This document shows positions 29,552 to 38,511 of a stretch of DNA of 64,000 nt, one piece after another. Origin of the DNA: PALSA-1004 sp041483135 (GTDB lineage Bacteria > Pseudomonadota > Gammaproteobacteria > Burkholderiales > SG8-41). The notes under the pieces were generated by a model. The model was given only the letters and a program-made list of their open reading frames with translations. It did not search any database and was not told the origin of the DNA. Position 1 is the first letter of the stretch, and each line of letters starts with the position of its first letter. The translations under genes and the position numbers were made by a program. Where the stretch lies: assembly GCA_041483135.1 (NCBI GenBank), contig JBGPFE010000011.1, forward strand, positions 1-64,000, in the 5' to 3' direction.

Positions 29552-30807
29552 CCGCAATTCCGACCGCACTCAAATCCCGACGGGCGGCCGCGTTCGACGT
29601 TGAGCGAATCCGCGCCGATTTCCCTATTCTCAAACTCAGGATTGACGGCAAGCCGCTCGTCTATCTCGATAACGCGGCCTCCAGCCAGATGCCGCAGCCG
29701 GTGATCGACCGCCTGGTGCGCTACCAGACCACCCAGCACGCGAACATCCACCGCGCGGTGCACACCCTGTCGGAAACCGCGACTTCCGAATACGAGGAGG
29801 CGCGGCGCAAGCTCGCGCGTTTCATCAACGCTCGCGAAGAGTGCGAGGTGATTTTCACCAGCGGCACTACCGAGTCGATCAACCTGGTGATGCACGGCTA
29901 CGGCCGCAAGTTCATCGGCACCGGCGACGAAATCATCCTGACCACTCTCGAGCACCATTCGAACATCGTGCCGTGGCAGATGCTGGCCGAGGAGAAGGGC
30001 GCGAAAATCCGCGTCGCGCCGATCAACGATGCCGGCGAGTTACTGGTCGACGAATACGAGAAGCTCTTCAACGAGCGCACCAAATTCGTCGGTGTGATGC
30101 ACGTGTCGAATGCGCTCGGCACCATCAATCCGATCAAGCACATGATCGCGTTTGCGCACGCGCGCGGCGTGCCGGTGCTGATCGACGGCGCGCAGGCCGC
30201 GCCGCACATGCACGTCGACGTGCAGGACCTCGACTGCGATTTCTATGCGTTCTCGGGCCACAAACTGTGCGGCCCGACCGGCATCGGCATCCTCTTCGGC
30301 AAGGCCGCGGCGCTCGAGCGCATGCAGCCGTTCAAGGGTGGCGGCGACATGATCCTGTCGGTCACGTTCGAGAAAACCACCTACAACACGATCCCGCACA
30401 AGTTCGAGGCAGGCACGCCGCCGATTGCGGCCGCGATCGGACTGGGCGCCGCTGTCGACTACCTGTCGGCGATCGGCATGGACAAAATCGCCGCGCACGA
30501 GCTCGATCTGCTCAATTACGCGACCGAGCAGGTCAACCGTATGCCAGGCGTGCGCATCATCGGCACCGCCGAGAAGAAGGCCGCAGTGCTGTCGTTTCAG
30601 GTTGAAGGCGTGCACCCGCATGACGTCGGCACGCTGTTGAACCAGGACGGGGTCGCGGTGCGCACGGGGCACCATTGCGCGCAGCCGGTGATGCAGCGCT
30701 TCGGGATTCCGGCGACCTCGCGCGCGTCGTTCGCGTTTTACAACACGCTGGCTGAGGTTGACGCGCTGATTGCGGGCATTCGCAATGTGCAGAAGATCTT
30801 TGGGTGA
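29548..30807 (+). CDS. sufS: SufS-type cysteine desulfurase
   Basis: 419 residues, group II desulfurase. PLP lysine in YAFSGHKLCGPTGIGILFG; catalytic cysteine in VRTGHHCAQPVMQRFGI. N-terminal YLDNAASSQMPQPVID is conserved. Start ATG 29548 overlaps the sufD stop. Group II enzymes need an activating partner; here it should be the SufU encoded 95 bp downstream, since no sufE is present. Confidence 0.97.
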   Translation: MTAIPTALKSRRAAAFDVERIRADFPILKLRIDGKPLVYLDNAASSQMPQPVIDRLVRYQTTQHANIHRAVHTLSETATSEYEEARRKLARFINAREECEVIFTSGTTESINLVMHGYGRKFIGTGDEIILTTLEHHSNIVPWQMLAEEKGAKIRVAPINDAGELLVDEYEKLFNERTKFVGVMHVSNALGTINPIKHMIAFAHARGVPVLIDGAQAAPHMHVDVQDLDCDFYAFSGHKLCGPTGIGILFGKAAALERMQPFKGGGDMILSVTFEKTTYNTIPHKFEAGTPPIAAAIGLGAAVDYLSAIGMDKIAAHELDLLNYATEQVNRMPGVRIIGTAEKKAAVLSFQVEGVHPHDVGTLLNQDGVAVRTGHHCAQPVMQRFGIPATSRASFAFYNTLAEVDALIAGIRNVQKIFG

Positions 30808-30899
30808 AGGAGTGAAGGGTGATGGGAAAAGCCCCCTCTCTCCGTGCCCGGGGAGTGGGGTTTCACACATCCACGCATTCACCCTTCTCACGCGTTAGC
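30805..30899. repeat. Inverted-arm repeat, GTGAAGGA word
   Basis: GTGAAGGAGTGAAGGGTGAT begins at the sufS stop; CATTCACCCTTCTCACG near 30881-30898 is the inverse arm. The spacer holds CCCCTCTCTCCGTG. It separates sufS from sufU. The same 8-nt word is tandemly repeated at 59775-59814. Confidence 0.6.
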
Positions 30900-30902
30900 A
30901 CT

Positions 30903-31391
30903 ATGGCCGACAGCAAACAGCTCTACCAGGAAGTCATCCTCGATCACAACAGGAAGCCGCGCAATTATGGCGCGCTCGACAACGCCAGCCACAAGGCGGA
31001 AGGCCACAATCCGCTGTGCGGTGATCACCTGAGCCTCACGCTCAATCTCGACGGCGAGCGCATCGACGGCATCGCGTTTCGTGGCGAGTCGTGCGCGATC
31101 TGCAAAGCGTCGGCCTCGATGATGACGGCGACCGTCAAAGGCAAGAACCGCGCCGATGCCGAAACGCTGATCCAGGAGTTCCGCGACATGGCGACCGGCA
31201 AGCTCGACTGGCAAAAGCAGCCACACCACCTGGGACGGCTCACGGTGTTTGCGGGCGTGCGCGACCTGCCGACGCGCGTCAAATGCGCGATCCTGCCGTG
31301 GCATACGCTGCACGCGGCGTTCAATGCGGTCGCCAGCACTTCGACCGAGGCTGAAGACGATCCGATGCACGCACCGATCGGGGACGCATGA
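30903..31391 (+). CDS. sufU: SufU-type scaffold / sulfur-transfer protein
   Basis: 162 residues, IscU-like fold with the SufU arrangement: GHNPLCGDHL, FRGESCAICKAS and TRVKCAILPWHTL supply the zinc or cluster cysteines, and an insertion precedes the third as in Bacillus SufU. It accepts persulfide from SufS. Start ATG 30903 lies directly after a repeat and has little Shine-Dalgarno signal. SufU with a SUF system is typical of Firmicutes and Actinobacteria and is less usual in Proteobacteria. Confidence 0.92.
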   Translation: MADSKQLYQEVILDHNRKPRNYGALDNASHKAEGHNPLCGDHLSLTLNLDGERIDGIAFRGESCAICKASASMMTATVKGKNRADAETLIQEFRDMATGKLDWQKQPHHLGRLTVFAGVRDLPTRVKCAILPWHTLHAAFNAVASTSTEAEDDPMHAPIGDA

Positions 31392-31399
31392 AGATGAAA

Positions 31400-31493
31400 A
31401 GCATTCGCCACAGAGGGCACAGAGGAAAGGCAAGCACGAAACGGTTTTCTGTTTCAGATTTCTCTGTGAACTCTATGTTCTCTGTGGCCGGGT
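31400..31493. repeat. Inverted-arm repeat, CACAGAG word
   Basis: The left arm GCCACAGAGGGCACAGAGG (31408-31426) is complementary to right-arm words CTCTGTGAACTC and GTTCTCTGTGGC (31464-31487). It fills the sufU-nfu gap. The same word occurs at 56281-56314. Confidence 0.7.
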
Positions 31494-31509
31494 TTTTTTA
31501 GGTTTCAAC

Positions 31510-32070
31510 ATGCCGAAAATAGCCGAAATCGAGGGCACGCCGAATCCGAACGCGATGAAGTTCATCCTCAAGGAGCCGCTGACCTGGGGGATAACGCGTT
31601 CGTACGACAACGCCGCCCAGGCGATGGACGATCCACTGGCAGCCGCGCTGTTCGATATCGAGCACGTGACCAACGTTTTTTACGTCGATCACTGGATCAC
31701 GGTGACGCAGGACGGCGTCGCCGACTGGCAGGAGCTGATGCGCAAGGTCGCCGAGCCGATCCGCACCGCGCCGGCGGCGGATGCGCAAACGGACGTCACG
31801 GTTGCAGCGGCAGCCGCTGCAAGCGCCGACCTGAGTCCCGGGGATCAGCAGCGCCTAGATAAGATCAACGCGCTGCTCGATGAGCAGGTGCGCCCCTATC
31901 TGCAAGGAGATGGCGGCGACCTCCACGTGCTAAGTCTCGAAGGCAACCGGCTCGCCGTGCATTACCAGGGCGCGTGCGGCAGCTGCCCGAGCTCGATCTC
32001 GGGCACGCTCGCCGGCATCGAGAACCTCGTGAAATCGATTGAACCGGATATCGAGGTGGTGGCGGTATAA
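31510..32070 (+). CDS. Nfu-type Fe-S carrier protein
   Basis: 186 residues in two domains. The N-terminal Nfu_N domain (IEGTPNPNAMKFIL, residues 5-85) is joined by an Ala-rich linker to a C-terminal NifU domain with YLQGDGGDLHVLSLEG and the cluster-binding CxxC in GACGSCPSS. It delivers [4Fe-4S] clusters to target proteins. Last gene of the iscR-led locus. Confidence 0.92.
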   Translation: MPKIAEIEGTPNPNAMKFILKEPLTWGITRSYDNAAQAMDDPLAAALFDIEHVTNVFYVDHWITVTQDGVADWQELMRKVAEPIRTAPAADAQTDVTVAAAAAASADLSPGDQQRLDKINALLDEQVRPYLQGDGGDLHVLSLEGNRLAVHYQGACGSCPSSISGTLAGIENLVKSIEPDIEVVAV

Positions 32071-32189
32071 CGGCTGTGCAATGCAGCCGGACTGGCGCCG
32101 CGCCTCCGATTTAAGCTATCGTTGCAGTGGTAACGCACCCGCCGCCATGGTGGAGCCGTGCGGTAGAACAAAATCTGGAGGGATTTCCG

Positions 32190-33180
32190 ATGACATCGTT
32201 AGTTTGCCGTTATGCCGCTCGCTGGCTGCTCGGTTCGCTGGTTTTCGTTGCTGCCTCGGTCAGCGCGTTCGCGCAATACCCGAACAAGCCGATACTGATC
32301 ATCGCGCCGTTTTCCGCCGGGGGGGACTCCGATCTCGCCGCGCGCAACCTGACAGGAGTCCTGCCGAAATATACCGGGCAGAACGCGATAGTTCTCAACA
32401 AGGTCGGCGCCAGCGGCGCGATCGGCTCCGAATACGTGAAGAAAGCGACTCCCGACGGCTACACGCTGCTGCTCGCGCGTGTCGGCTCGCAGGCGACGCT
32501 GCCGGCGCTGAAACCTGATCTCGAATACAAATGGAATGATTTCACTTTCCTCGGGCTGCTCGAGTTGAATCCCTACGTATGTGCGGTGCGCGGTGATTCG
32601 CCGTACAAGACTTTCGGCGACCTGATCGAGGGCATCAGGAAGAATCCCGGCAGGCTCAAATACAGCACCGCCGGCGTCGGCACCATTCACGAGATGGGGC
32701 CGCAGATGCTGTTCGACATCCTCAAGCTCGGCAAGGAAGCGGCGATCCAGGTGCCGTACAAGGGCGGCGGCGATGCCACCGTCGCGCTGATATCCGGCCA
32801 GGTCGATATCAACTGCACCAATCTCGGCACCGCGCTCGGCTTCATCAAGTCGGGACAGCTGCGCGCGCTGATGACGACCACGCCCGAGCGTTACAAGGAA
32901 ATCCCCAACGTGCCGACCGCCAGGGAAGGGCTACCCGCAGCTCGAGCGCATCATCGGCTGGAGCGCGCTTTACGGCCCGCCGGGCATGGACCGGAAGCTC
33001 GTCGCGTACTGGGGCGAAGTGTTGCAAAAGGTCGCGAAGGATCAGCAGTGGGTCAGCGTGACCGAACGAATCGGCTCGGTGCCGCGCATCATGAATCCCG
33101 CCGACACTGCGAAATTCGTGCGGGAGCAGTTCGAAACCTACGACCGTCTCGGCAAGGCGATCGGCCTCACGCTCCAGTAA
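32190..33180 (+). pseudogene. Tripartite tricarboxylate transporter (Bug family) substrate-binding protein, frameshifted
   Basis: GGAGGG precedes ATG 32190. A signal peptide (LGSLVFVAASVSAFAQ) leads into the Bug fold: YPNKPILIIAPFSAGGDSD, VLNKVGASGAIGSEYVKKA, PDGYTLLL, QVPYKGGGDATVALISGQVD. After VPTARE the frame breaks near 32928. The second frame continues GYPQLERIIGWSALYGPPGM and MDRKLVAYWGEVLQKVAKDQ to the stop at 33180, giving the normal total length of about 330. The expected ELGYP suggests two bases lost (or one G gained). No TctA/TctB transporter genes are adjacent, which is usual for Bug proteins. It may be a true pseudogene or an assembly error. Confidence 0.85.
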
Positions 33181-33198
33181 TTCCTGCCCGCTTGCCTG

Positions 33199-33307
33199 CT
33201 AGCGCCGTTCCAGCTTGATTGGCCTAATGACCACGAGAATCCTTCTGCTGAATATCGTGCCACGATCACCCAACACAGATAGCTCGGAATAGTTGGAACG
33301 GCACTAG
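33199..33307 (-). mobile_element. 109-bp MITE-like element, copy A
   Basis: Read on the minus strand it starts CTAGTGCCGTTCCAAC and ends GGAACGGCGCTAG, so the termini are inverted repeats (one mismatch in the first 12). It is the same length as copy B at 51109-51217, with 13 differences by hand alignment. The CTAG at 33304-33307 contains the serB stop codon, so the element lies exactly at the end of that gene. No transposase gene of its own. Confidence 0.85.
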
Positions 33308-34134
33308 TTGAACAGGTTGAGCACGCCGTCGAGGCCGACGAAGTTGACTGCGTGGGTCGCCTGCGCGCGCACCACCGGCTTGGCGTGATAAGCGATGCTG
33401 ACGCCGGCCTCGGCCATGAATTTCAGGTCGTTGGCGCCGTCGCCGAGCGCGACGATCTGGTCTTTCCTCAGCCCGAGTTCATCGCGTGCCTTCAGTAACG
33501 CCGCGCGTTTCCCGCCAGCATCGACGATTTCGCCGACGAGGCGGCCGGTGAGCTCGCCGTCCGCGATCTCGAGCGTGTTCGAACGGGTGTAGTCGAGCGC
33601 GAGGCGCGCCCTGAGGCGGTCGGTGAAGAACGTGAATCCGCCCGACACCAGCAGGATTTTGATGCCGGCCTGCCTGAATCCGGCGAGCATCGCGTCGGCG
33701 CCGGGGGACAGCTTCAGCCGCTCGTCATAGACGCGCGTGAGCGCGCCGGCGTCGAGCCCCTTGAGCAGCGCAACGCGCCGGCGCAGGCTTTCCGGATAAT
33801 CGATTTCACCGCGCATTGCCGCCGTGGTAATCGCGGCGACTTCGGGCTTGAGTCCCTGCATGTCGGCAATCTCGTCGACGCATTCGATGGTGATCAGCGT
33901 CGAATCCATGTCCATCACGGCGAGCCGGAAATCGGCCAGCTTGCGGTTTTCCGGCACGAACGCGCAGTCGAGTTGAGCCTTTTCGCAGTAAGGGACGACT
34001 TCGGGATTGGTGGTCGCGTTGCGCAGCCGGAACGCGGTCGGCGTGATGGCCTCGATCGCGGATGCGCCGGCAAGCTTGGCGAGCTGCTTCAAGTCCGGCG
34101 TCTCGATGTCGGCGCCTTGAATGACGAGGTTCAT
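33304..34134 (-). CDS. serB: Phosphoserine phosphatase
   Basis: 276 residues. The N-terminal ACT-like part is followed by the HAD nucleophile motif VMDMDSTLI, VSGGFTFFTDRLRARLALDY, and ALGDGANDLKFMAEAGVSIAYHAKP. It dephosphorylates O-phosphoserine in serine synthesis. The stop TAG falls within the end of the MITE-like element. 18 nt downstream of mfd on the same strand, so probably cotranscribed. Confidence 0.96.
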   Translation of the reverse strand: MNLVIQGADIETPDLKQLAKLAGASAIEAITPTAFRLRNATTNPEVVPYCEKAQLDCAFVPENRKLADFRLAVMDMDSTLITIECVDEIADMQGLKPEVAAITTAAMRGEIDYPESLRRRVALLKGLDAGALTRVYDERLKLSPGADAMLAGFRQAGIKILLVSGGFTFFTDRLRARLALDYTRSNTLEIADGELTGRLVGEIVDAGGKRAALLKARDELGLRKDQIVALGDGANDLKFMAEAGVSIAYHAKPVVRAQATHAVNFVGLDGVLNLFN

Positions 34135-34152
34135 GATGGTGATTGTGCCTTA

Positions 34153-37100
34153 TCAGCCGGCGAGCTCGGTGAAAATCTGCTTCACGCGCGCGACGCGCTC
34201 GCCGACTTCGTGCAGCTCGGCGCCGACCTTGATGCGGTCCTGCCCCGCCAGCCGGTAGTGTTTGTTGCGCTCGATCAGCCGCATCACGCAGCCAGCATCG
34301 ATCGGCGGGTTTGGTATGAACTGCAACTGCACACCCGTCTCGGAAGCGTCGATACGCGCAACGCCGAGCGGCTTGCCGAGCACGCGCAGGCGATGGCTCT
34401 CGAGCAGAGTTTTTGCGTGCAACGGCAGCAGTCCGAAGCGGTCGATAAGCTCTTCGTGCATTGCGTTGAGTTGCCCGGCGTTGTCGCAATTGGCGAGCCG
34501 CTTGTAGAGCACGAGCCGCTCGTGGATGTCGTTGCAGTAATCATCGGGCAGCAGCGCCGGCGCGTGCAGGTTGATTTCGGTGGTGACGCCAAGCGGCGCC
34601 GACAGATCGGGCTCGCGGCCCAGTTTCAGCGATTTCACCGCGGTGTCGAGCATCGCGCAGTATAGATTGAAGCCGACCTCCTGCATCTCGCCCGACTGCG
34701 ATTCCCCGAGCACTTCGCCCGCGCCGCGGATTTCGAGATCGTGGATCGCGAGGAAAAAACCGGCGCCGAGCTCTTCCATCAGCTGAATCGCCTCGAGCCG
34801 TTTCCTGGCCTGGCTCGTGATGTTGCCTTCGTCGGGCAGCAGCAGGTAGGCGTACGCCTGGTGATGCGAGCGCCCGACGCGGCCCCGCAGCTGGTGCAAT
34901 TGCGCCAGCCCGAACTTGTCGGCGCGGTTGATGATGATGGTGTTGGCGGTCGGCACGTCGATGCCGGTTTCGATGATGGTCGTGCACAGCAGGATGTTGA
35001 AGCGCTGCTGGTAGAAGTCGCGCATCGCCATTTCCAGCTCGCGCTCGCGCATCTGGCCGTGCGCGATGCGGATGCGTGCCTCAGGCAGGAGCCGCCTCAG
35101 GTTCTCCTCGGTCTGGGCGATGGTATCGATGTCGTTGTGCAGGAAGTACACCTGGCCGCCGCGCTTGAGTTCCCTCAGCACGGCTTCGCGTATCAGTCCG
35201 CGGCTCGTGCGCGCGACGAACGTCTTGATCGCGAGCCGCCGCTGCGGCGCGGTCGCGATCACCGAGAAGTCGCGCAGGCCTTCGAGCGCCATGCCGAGCG
35301 TGCGCGGAATCGGCGTTGCCGTCAGCGTCAGCACGTCGACTTCGGCGCGCAATGCTTTCAGGCGCTCCTTCTGGCGCACGCCGAAGCGGTGTTCCTCGTC
35401 GATGATGACAAGGCCGAGATTCTTGAATTTGATGTCATTTTGCAGCAGCTTGTGGGTGCCGATCACGATATCGGTCTTGCCTTCGACCAGAGCGGCGAGC
35501 GTTTCGCTTGCTTCTTTTCGCGAGCGGAAGCGCGACAGCTCGGCGATTTTCACCGGCCAGTCGGCGAAGCGGTCGGAAAAAGTGTTGAAGTGCTGCTCGG
35601 CCAGGAGCGTGGTCGGCACCAGCACCGCGACCTGCTTGCCTTCATTGACCGCGACGAACGCGGCACGCAGCGCGACCTCGGTCTTGCCGAAGCCGACGTC
35701 GCCGCAAATCAACCGGTCCATCGGCTTGCCCTGCTGCAGGTCGTCGAGCACGGCGGTGACGGCGGCAAGCTGGTCCGGCGTTTCCTCGAAGGGGAACGAG
35801 TCGCAAAACGCCTCGTAATCGTGCTGGCGCAGGCTGAACGCATGGCCCTGGCGCAACGCGCGCTGCGCGTAGAGATTCAGCAGCTCGGCGGCGGTGTCTC
35901 GCACCTGCGCCGCCGCCTTGCGCTTGGCCTTGTCCCACTGGCCGCTGCCGAGATCGTGCAGCGGTGCTGCTTCGGCCGGCGCGCCACTGTAGCGGCTGAT
36001 CAGGTGCAGCTGCGAGACCGGCACATAGAGCTTGTCGCCGCGAGTGTATTCGAGCGTCAGGAACTCGGTCGCGCCTTCCCCGAAGTCGAGATTCTGCAAA
36101 CCGAGGTAGCGTCCGATGCCGTGGCTCTCATGTACCACCGGGTCGCCGACCTTGACTTCCGACAGGTCGCGCAGCATGCCCTCGTTGGTGGTCTTGCGAG
36201 CTTCGCGCGCGCGCTGCGCGCGCACCTGCGACGCATAAAGCTCGTTCTCGGTGATGACCGCGAGTTTGCGGTCGCGCAGCACGAAGCCCGCGGCGAGCGG
36301 CGCGACGCCGAGCATCAGCGGGGCGTCATGCGTGAGGAATTCGGCAAAGCTCGCGCTGGGTACCGGCTTGATGCCGTGTTCGCTGAAGTATTCGAGCATG
36401 GTCTCGCGGCGGCCGAGGCTTTCCGCAAGCAGCAGCGCGCGGCCGTCGAAGCCGTTCAGGAACGCTTGCAGCTTGTCGAGCGGATGATCCGCCCGGCGGT
36501 CGACCGCGAGCGGCGGCAGCGCCGCCGTTGCGGGAGTTTCGAGTTTCGGGTTTGAAGTTTCGGGTTGGTGCTCGGTTGAACTCGCAACTCGCAACTCGCA
36601 ACTCGCAACTGAATTTATCTCGATTCTGCTGAAAGGCTTGATGGCCCCGAAAAAACCATCAACGGTTAAAAACAATTCAGTGGGCGGCAGCAGCGGCTGG
36701 CTGCGGTCGCCGCCCAGCAGGTCGTAGCGCGACTGCGTATCGCGCCAGAACTGCTCGATCGCCGGCTGCACGTCGTGGTGCAGCACCAGCGTCGTCGTCG
36801 GCGGCAGATAGTCGGTGAGGATTGCGGTGTGCTCGAAAAACAACGGCAGATAGTATTCGATGCCGGCCGGCGCGATGCCGTTGCTCACGTCCTTGTAGAG
36901 CTTTGAACGCGACGGATCGCCCTCGAAGCGCGCGCGGAAATTGCGGCGGAACTGCGTCTGGCCGTCTTCGTCGAGCGGGAATTCGCGCGCGGGCAGCAGC
37001 CGCACCTCGTTGACCTTATAGATGCTGCGCTGGGTATCGACGTCGAAGCTGCGGATAGTCTCGATCTGGTCGTCGAAGAGATCAATGCGGTAAGGGAGTG

Positions 37101-37614
37101 CGCTGCCCATCGGGTAGAGGTCGATCAGCCCGCCGCGAAAACTGTACTCGCCGGGCGACAGCACCTGCGTCACATGCGTGTAGCCGGCGATGGCGAGCTG
37201 CTTGCGCAGCTCGCCGGCGGCAAGCTTCTCGCCCTGCTTGAAGAAAAACGTGCGCGCGGCCAGATATTCGATCGGCGTCAGGCGGTAGAGCGCGGTCGTG
37301 ACCGGCACGATCGCGACGTCGAACGCCTGCTGCGTGATCTGGTACAGCGTCGCGAGCCGCTCGGACACGAGATCGTGGTGCGGAGAGAAACTGTCGTAGG
37401 GGAGCGTTTCCCAGTCCGGCAGCAGGTGGACTTTGAGCGCCGGATCGAACCACGGGATCTCATCTAGCAGCCGTTGCGCATCGGCCGCAGTGGCCGCTAT
37501 CACGAGCAGCGGGCGCACCTGTCCCGCCAGTTCGGCGATGGCGAGAGCATCGGCCGAACCGTGGAACGGGCCAATCCGGCTGCGTTGGCCCGGCGGCTGC
37601 GCCTCCATCAACAT
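34153..37614 (-). CDS. mfd: Transcription-repair coupling factor Mfd
   Basis: 1153 residues. UvrB-like N-terminal module (LLPDWETLPYDSFSPHHDLVSERL), CarD-like RNA polymerase-interacting domain (GDPVVHESHGIGRYLG), and RecG-like translocase with Walker A CGDVGFGKTEVALRAAF, DEEHRFGVRQKE and TATPIPRTLGMAL, then the TRCF C-terminal domain. It displaces stalled RNA polymerase and recruits UvrA. Residues about 335-360 are encoded by a low-complexity repeat (36534-36611) and break the family alignment at the D1-D3 boundary, yet the frame stays open. Confidence 0.97.
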   Translation of the reverse strand: MLMEAQPPGQRSRIGPFHGSADALAIAELAGQVRPLLVIAATAADAQRLLDEIPWFDPALKVHLLPDWETLPYDSFSPHHDLVSERLATLYQITQQAFDVAIVPVTTALYRLTPIEYLAARTFFFKQGEKLAAGELRKQLAIAGYTHVTQVLSPGEYSFRGGLIDLYPMGSALPYRIDLFDDQIETIRSFDVDTQRSIYKVNEVRLLPAREFPLDEDGQTQFRRNFRARFEGDPSRSKLYKDVSNGIAPAGIEYYLPLFFEHTAILTDYLPPTTTLVLHHDVQPAIEQFWRDTQSRYDLLGGDRSQPLLPPTELFLTVDGFFGAIKPFSRIEINSVASCELRVASSTEHQPETSNPKLETPATAALPPLAVDRRADHPLDKLQAFLNGFDGRALLLAESLGRRETMLEYFSEHGIKPVPSASFAEFLTHDAPLMLGVAPLAAGFVLRDRKLAVITENELYASQVRAQRAREARKTTNEGMLRDLSEVKVGDPVVHESHGIGRYLGLQNLDFGEGATEFLTLEYTRGDKLYVPVSQLHLISRYSGAPAEAAPLHDLGSGQWDKAKRKAAAQVRDTAAELLNLYAQRALRQGHAFSLRQHDYEAFCDSFPFEETPDQLAAVTAVLDDLQQGKPMDRLICGDVGFGKTEVALRAAFVAVNEGKQVAVLVPTTLLAEQHFNTFSDRFADWPVKIAELSRFRSRKEASETLAALVEGKTDIVIGTHKLLQNDIKFKNLGLVIIDEEHRFGVRQKERLKALRAEVDVLTLTATPIPRTLGMALEGLRDFSVIATAPQRRLAIKTFVARTSRGLIREAVLRELKRGGQVYFLHNDIDTIAQTEENLRRLLPEARIRIAHGQMRERELEMAMRDFYQQRFNILLCTTIIETGIDVPTANTIIINRADKFGLAQLHQLRGRVGRSHHQAYAYLLLPDEGNITSQARKRLEAIQLMEELGAGFFLAIHDLEIRGAGEVLGESQSGEMQEVGFNLYCAMLDTAVKSLKLGREPDLSAPLGVTTEINLHAPALLPDDYCNDIHERLVLYKRLANCDNAGQLNAMHEELIDRFGLLPLHAKTLLESHRLRVLGKPLGVARIDASETGVQLQFIPNPPIDAGCVMRLIERNKHYRLAGQDRIKVGAELHEVGERVARVKQIFTELAG
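36534..36611. repeat. Low-complexity word repeat inside the mfd coding sequence
   Basis: Plus strand: near-tandem GAGTTTCGAGTTTCGGGTTT and GAAGTTTCGGG (36534-36564), then five units of AACTCGC type (36578-36611). Translated in mfd as VASCELRVASSTEHQPETSN plus PKLETP. The repeat adds no stop and no frameshift. Confidence 0.8.
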
Positions 37615-37704
37615 TCAAAAAGCCGCCATTATACAGGCGTTTAGTAACTCGTAATCCTGACGGCAAACTAGGCCGGCCAAGCGGGGGCTGGTAAAGTACC
37701 GGCA

Positions 37705-38205
37705 ATGTTCTACCTCGAACTTTTCCGCGAGCTGCAGAAGCACGATGTTCAATACCTCGTCGTGGGCGGCATCGCGATCAACATGCATGGGGTCGAGCGC
37801 GCCACGATGGACGTGGACCTCGTGCTTGCGATGGACGAGGCCAACCTGCAACGCTTTCTGAGAGTTGCTTCTGAACTGAAACTGAAGCCGTCCCTGCCGG
37901 TCAAGATCGAGTCCTTATGCAATGCGGCACAGCTCGATACATGGGTGCGGGAGAAGCAGATGATTGCGTTCTGCCTGCGGCCGCCGTCGAAAACGGCACC
38001 GTCCATCGACATCATCGTGCGACCCAAGGTATCCTTTGAAACGATGTACCGGAACCGAATCGAAAAGGATATCGGGGGTGTTCAATTCAAAGTCGCGTCA
38101 GTTGATGATCTGATAGCTCTCAAGACCGATACCGGACGGAATCAGGATGCCTCCGATATCATCGCGCTGAACAAGGTCAAACAAATTCTTGCTAAGGGCA
38201 AATGA
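37705..38205 (+). CDS. Nucleotidyltransferase-fold protein (AbiEii/DUF6036-like)
   Basis: 166 residues. LVVGGIAINMHGVERATMDVDLVL shows the GG...HG..R.T.DxD pattern of minimal or AbiEii-type nucleotidyltransferases, with the metal-binding DVD at about residues 35-37. SVDDLIALKTDTGRNQDASD is the conserved second block that contacts substrate. A 63-residue ORF follows 4 nt later. Such NTase/small-protein pairs are often toxin-antitoxin-like; I infer that here, without evidence of toxicity. Isolated between mfd and a transposase remnant. Confidence 0.7.
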   Translation: MFYLELFRELQKHDVQYLVVGGIAINMHGVERATMDVDLVLAMDEANLQRFLRVASELKLKPSLPVKIESLCNAAQLDTWVREKQMIAFCLRPPSKTAPSIDIIVRPKVSFETMYRNRIEKDIGGVQFKVASVDDLIALKTDTGRNQDASDIIALNKVKQILAKGK

Positions 38206-38209
38206 TTCG

Positions 38210-38401
38210 ATGAAGATCGACTACGAATACGAGATCAGCGAAGAGCGTATCCGCGCCTATCTCGAGATCCCGGAGATCGAGCGGTTGCGCTGGCTTGAGG
38301 AAATCTGCGTATTCACCAACATGTTCCGGCAGGCGCCGGAAGTGGCCAGGTCAGACCCAGCAACGCCGGCACCGGGTAAATCCGCTACTGACTCCGCGTA
38401 A
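38210..38401 (+). CDS. Small partner protein of the nucleotidyltransferase (63 aa)
   Basis: MKIDYEYEISEERIRAYLEI, then PEIERLRWLEEICVFTNMFR. The ERLRWLEE helix is a recurrent feature of short proteins encoded beside AbiEii-like nucleotidyltransferases. The tail (residues 43-63) is Pro/Ala-rich and probably disordered. Start ATG 38210, 4 nt after the upstream stop, so coupled translation is likely. Confidence 0.5.
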   Translation: MKIDYEYEISEERIRAYLEIPEIERLRWLEEICVFTNMFRQAPEVARSDPATPAPGKSATDSA

Positions 38402-38511
38402 GCGCGCGAGCCGATTGTTCGGCAGACGACACGGAACGGGAACTGGTCTCAGGTGTTGATAAGCGGAAACCGTGGGCCGTCTCTGATTACTCTTCATCCT
38501 GGAAAAGGTAT
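38402..38511. other. Non-coding stretch before the remnant
   Basis: No supported gene, hairpin or promoter. A short open stretch here (VDKRKPWAVSDYSSSWKR) matches nothing I recognise. Confidence 0.3.

Noticed and set aside
34741..36555. 604-codon open frame on the plus strand
   Set aside because: Antisense to mfd, whose domains and motifs are complete. Long antisense frames are expected from GC-rich third positions; the product is low-complexity and unrecognisable.
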